Below are positions 61,551 to 64,000 of a DNA stretch of 64,000 nucleotides, in pieces. The translations under genes were made by a program, and so were the position numbers. The stretch is from Pseudovibrio sp947494035 (GTDB taxonomy: Bacteria; Pseudomonadota; Alphaproteobacteria; Rhizobiales; Stappiaceae): assembly GCA_947494035.1 (NCBI GenBank), contig CANLTN010000005.1, forward strand, positions 124,001-188,000, read 5' to 3'. Numbering within the stretch: position 1 is the stretch's first letter; each line of letters starts with the position of its first letter. The notes beneath the pieces are model-generated. The model made no database searches and had not been told where the DNA came from. It was given only the letters and a program-made list of their open reading frames with translations.

Positions 61551-62468
61551 ATGTCGCTGGAGCGGTTTGTCAAAAAAGTTGAACACAAAATCAGAAATAA
61601 TGCGCCGAAGGAAAAGCCTTCGGTTCTGGTGATTTCTTCACAAGTCGTCAGTGGGTGCGTTGGTATGCGCAGCATGGTGTTTACGCTGGAACGCATGGGC
61701 TTTAACGTCTGGATGCTGCCTACTATCCTTCTGCCGTGGCATCCGGGGCAGGGCCGTGGTGAGCGGATTTCTGCAAATGACGAAGCCTTCACGCACATTG
61801 TTGAGCAGATTTGTGCCAGTGACGAGCTGAGCAATGTGAAGGGTGTTCTTTCTGGCTATATGGCGAATGTGGCTCAGGTTTCTGGCGTGGCGAAGATCGT
61901 CGAAGCAGTGAAATCCCGTAATAAGGATGCTGTCTATCTTTGTGATCCGGTGATTGGTGACAAGGGCGGCCTTTATGTTGCCGAGCCAATTGCGGAAGCT
62001 ATTCGTGACCAATTGCTGCCACTTGCTGATGTGAGTACGCCAAACCGCTTTGAGCTGGCGTGGCTCAGTGGGTTTGGAACGGACATGGAAAATGAGGCTG
62101 TCGCGGCCGCTCGTACGCTGGGAGTGGAGCGCACGATTGTAACGTCATCGCCTGCGATCCGGCGCAATTCCATCTCCAATCTGCTGGTTGGCCCTCGCGG
62201 CAGTCTTGCGATTGAACATGCTGAAGTACAGGGCGCTCCCCATGGCACGGGTGACTTGCTGTCGGCGTTATATCTGGCGCGCTGCCTGAGCGGACAAAGC
62301 GATGAAGACGCGTTGAAAAAAGCAACGGCTTCAACGTTTGAGCTGGTTGCCCGTTCGGTCAAAGTTGGTTCTGATGACCTGCTTTATGCGGAACATCAGG
62401 ATTCACTGATCCAGCCCATGGCGCTTGTGAACACTCGCCGCGTGGTTGAGGCACCAGAGCGTGCCTGA
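61551..62468 (+). CDS. pdxY: Pyridoxal kinase
   Basis: Phosphorylates pyridoxal to PLP in cofactor salvage. The 305-residue ribokinase-fold protein has VISSQVVSGCVGMRSMVFTLERMGFNVWMLPTILL (region 27-62), DPVIGDKGGLYV near residue 125 and the anion-hole motif HGTGDLLSALYLAR near residue 225. The first 20 residues are an extra basic extension relative to E. coli PdxY. It starts on the base after the ispG stop and overlaps the DUF429 gene, so the three form an operon. Confidence 0.92.
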   Translation: MSLERFVKKVEHKIRNNAPKEKPSVLVISSQVVSGCVGMRSMVFTLERMGFNVWMLPTILLPWHPGQGRGERISANDEAFTHIVEQICASDELSNVKGVLSGYMANVAQVSGVAKIVEAVKSRNKDAVYLCDPVIGDKGGLYVAEPIAEAIRDQLLPLADVSTPNRFELAWLSGFGTDMENEAVAAARTLGVERTIVTSSPAIRRNSISNLLVGPRGSLAIEHAEVQGAPHGTGDLLSALYLARCLSGQSDEDALKKATASTFELVARSVKVGSDDLLYAEHQDSLIQPMALVNTRRVVEAPERA

Positions 62469-63207
62469 GACCAGTGCAGCGACGCCAGTGTGTGTTGCTG
62501 GCGTTGATGGCTGTCGGGCAGGTTGGATTGCTGTTTTCCGCTGGATCGGCTCACAGCGGCCCCCAGAAGTACAGATCTTCCAAAATTTTGCAGATGTGTT
62601 GGGCTCAGAGCATAGGCCCTGCAAGATTGCTGTCGATATGCCTATTGGGCTGCCTGATAAGATTGGTCAGGCTGGTCGCGGGCCAGAGAAGGCGGTGCGC
62701 CCGCTTCTGGGTATGCGGCGATCTACGGTGTTCTCTATCCCCGCTCGTGCCGCGATCTATTGTGAAGATTACCGCGAGGCTTGCTCTGCTGCGCTGGCTC
62801 ATTCGATGCCGCCAAAGAAAGTCTCCAAGCAAGCGTTTCATATCTTCCCGAAAATTCGCGAGATTGATCAGCTCATGACACCTGAGCTGGAAGAGCGCGT
62901 GTTCGAGGTTCACCCCGAGGTCGCGTTCTGGTGTTTGAACGGGCAAGAACCTATCGCTGTTCCCAAAAAAGTCAAAGGAACCAGCTATCCGCCGGGATTA
63001 GATGCGCGGCGTGATTTGCTTGTGCAGTTTGACTATATGGCAAGCTTTCTGGATCAGAAACCGCCCAAGGGCGCGGCTCGGGATGATCTGATGGATGCGG
63101 CTGTGAATGCTGTGATTGCGGAGCGTTTGTTCCACGGGCAGGCGGAACCATTTCCTCCAGATTATGGCCGCGATGAACGCGGGCTGCGCATGGCAATCTG
63201 GGCCTAA
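62461..63207 (+). CDS. DUF429-family protein (RNase H-like fold)
   Basis: A 248-residue protein of the DUF429 family: AGVDGCRAGWIAVF (near residue 11), IAVDMPIGLPD (near residue 58), then RSTVFSIPARAAIYCEDYREA, EVHPEVAFWCLNG and the final DDLMDAAVNAVIAERL. Acid residues in these blocks suit an RNase H-like fold with metal binding, but activity is unproven. It starts with GTG inside the end of pdxY (TTG 62446 is an alternative). Convergent with the L,D-transpeptidase gene. Confidence 0.85.
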   Translation: MPETSAATPVCVAGVDGCRAGWIAVFRWIGSQRPPEVQIFQNFADVLGSEHRPCKIAVDMPIGLPDKIGQAGRGPEKAVRPLLGMRRSTVFSIPARAAIYCEDYREACSAALAHSMPPKKVSKQAFHIFPKIREIDQLMTPELEERVFEVHPEVAFWCLNGQEPIAVPKKVKGTSYPPGLDARRDLLVQFDYMASFLDQKPPKGAARDDLMDAAVNAVIAERLFHGQAEPFPPDYGRDERGLRMAIWA

Positions 63208-63261
63208 CCTGACTTGCTGATCTTTCTGGAGGTCAACTAGTCAGGCTAGGTTCTAAAGTGC

Positions 63262-64000
63262 TTATTGCGGTTTGATGCGTGGGGCAGGGGCGGCTGGATA
63301 AGGATCGTTGACCTCTGCCACAACCTTTGGCTCATCGCTGGTGCGGCTGTTGGAGAACAGCGAGGTGAAGTAGCCGAATGCGCGGTCCGTCTCTGACACA
63401 TTCTTTTTAGTAGCAGACGGTTCTTCCGCTGCCAGTGCAAGAACTTTTGCAGCCCCTACGTCTGCTGGTATCGCGTTTGGTCCCGCTGCCTTGGCAACAT
63501 CAGTTGTGGAGGTGCCGCCAAAGAAGGATGCGATCTTTTCCTTGCGGCGGTTGCTGTTTTCCATAGCGATTTGGATTTTAGCGGTTTCCTGCGCATCTCT
63601 GGCTTGTTTCTTTGCCACCGCAACAGCGATGTTCTTGGGCACTGTGTATGCGGGGCATGCGCCGCGTGCGTTGAATTTGGTGCCTTTTTTGTCTGCCTTT
63701 GCGTTGAAAACATACTCTTTTTCGCAGACTTCAATGGCAGGTGGGCGTTTGGTGACTTCAAAGTGATCGTAGCCACGCTTAAGCATGCGCCAGAATTCAT
63801 AGTGTTCCGAGTTTGCGTTGATCGCCATGTTTCTTGGCGTCATGCGGAACGGGAAGGCCTGGACCTGAAACTTTCGCTGCCCGCCGAGGAAGCTGTCGCG
63901 GCCAAGGGCGTAGATGTCTGCAATCTGCTTGTCCGTCATGGCGTAGCAGCCGGCAGAAGAACACGCGCCGTGAACCATCAGGTTTGAGCCAGTGCGATCG
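63262..64000 (-). CDS. L,D-transpeptidase (YkuD) family protein, 5' part outside window
   Basis: The frame is open to the right window edge. The catalytic signature lies at its visible start, SNLMVHGACSSAGCYAMTD (catalytic Cys near 63950), followed by RKFQVQAFPFRMTP, which is the murein L,D-transpeptidase YafK-type layout in which the active site precedes a long C-terminal region. That region carries extra segments (VEVCEKEYVF, a Lys/Ala-rich helical part and an Ala/Pro tail ending PAPRIKPQ). The N-terminal signal and start are missing from the window. Confidence 0.85.
   Translation of the reverse strand, partial: DRTGSNLMVHGACSSAGCYAMTDKQIADIYALGRDSFLGGQRKFQVQAFPFRMTPRNMAINANSEHYEFWRMLKRGYDHFEVTKRPPAIEVCEKEYVFNAKADKKGTKFNARGACPAYTVPKNIAVAVAKKQARDAQETAKIQIAMENSNRRKEKIASFFGGTSTTDVAKAAGPNAIPADVGAAKVLALAAEEPSATKKNVSETDRAFGYFTSLFSNSRTSDEPKVVAEVNDPYPAAPAPRIKPQ

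Noticed and set aside
63208..63245. Inverted repeat CCTGACT/AGTCAGG between DUF429 and the last gene
   Set aside because: Exact seven-base arms but a 24-base spacer and no T-run; too weak to call a terminator.

Overview
The window reads as chromosomal DNA of an alphaproteobacterium. Diagnostic content includes the ethylmalonyl-CoA pathway pair ecm/ccr, an IalB-family secreted protein, the metX-metW / hisC-tyrC divergent arrangement, a 3-hydroxybutyrate dehydrogenase beside a patatin-like protein, and a MipA/OmpV outer-membrane protein. Overall style (moderate GC, AT-rich intergenic stretches) suggests a marine member of the Hyphomicrobiales/Stappiaceae such as Pseudovibrio. That placement is inference, because no rRNA or other taxonomic marker is present. 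No phage, insertion sequence, CRISPR array or conjugation gene is visible.

Layout. 1-8 kb: amino-acid metabolism (argG cut by the left edge, gloB with a cupin gene, metX-metW, hisC-tyrC). 8-11.7 kb: an accessory stretch with periplasmic Cu/Zn superoxide dismutase, a GC-rich intergenic block that folds like a structured RNA on the minus strand, a fatty-acid hydroxylase-family membrane protein, and an RTX protein whose N-terminus looks like a phospholipase A2. 11.7-18.2 kb: typA, a small cupin gene and an AraC regulator separated by a perfect 24-bp palindrome, a Bcr/CflA exporter, folP-folK. 18.2-24.3 kb: cytochrome b561/MarR divergent pair, a Zn/Cd-type P-ATPase with a MerR-type promoter, two small membrane proteins, and a bacterial SABATH-type carboxyl methyltransferase. 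24.3-33.3 kb: rlmN, ialB, trmH-like, quinone reductase, xthA, a two-gene secreted Pro/Gly/Arg-rich cassette, a Tat-exported metallo-beta-lactamase-fold enzyme with a divergent LysR.

33.3-43.1 kb: ecm and ccr (acetyl-CoA assimilation), a ProX-ProW-ProV type quaternary-amine importer with a candidate operator, a CAP-domain lipoprotein and an acyl-CoA synthetase. 43.1-48.2 kb: a flippase/acetyltransferase pair, YchJ, a flavin monooxygenase, two tandem tRNA-Gly(GCC). 48.7-55.5 kb: housekeeping genes (proline-tRNA editing, CnoX-type thioredoxin, Lon-domain protein, Trm112-like, yggT-yggU, a split MnmC pair, sdaA). 55.9-64 kb: mipA, two L,D-transpeptidases (the second cut by the right edge), a candidate small RNA, patatin and hbdH, ispG, pdxY and a DUF429 protein.

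How the genes work together: ecm, ccr and hbdH point to acetyl-CoA assimilation through the ethylmalonyl-CoA pathway and polyhydroxybutyrate turnover. The osmolyte importer, superoxide dismutase, metal pump and secreted/envelope proteins suit a marine, host- or surface-associated life. The least ordinary items are the RTX/PLA2-like protein, the structured intergenic RNA candidate at about 8.9-9.2 kb, the SABATH methyltransferase, and several unexplained dyads and hairpins.
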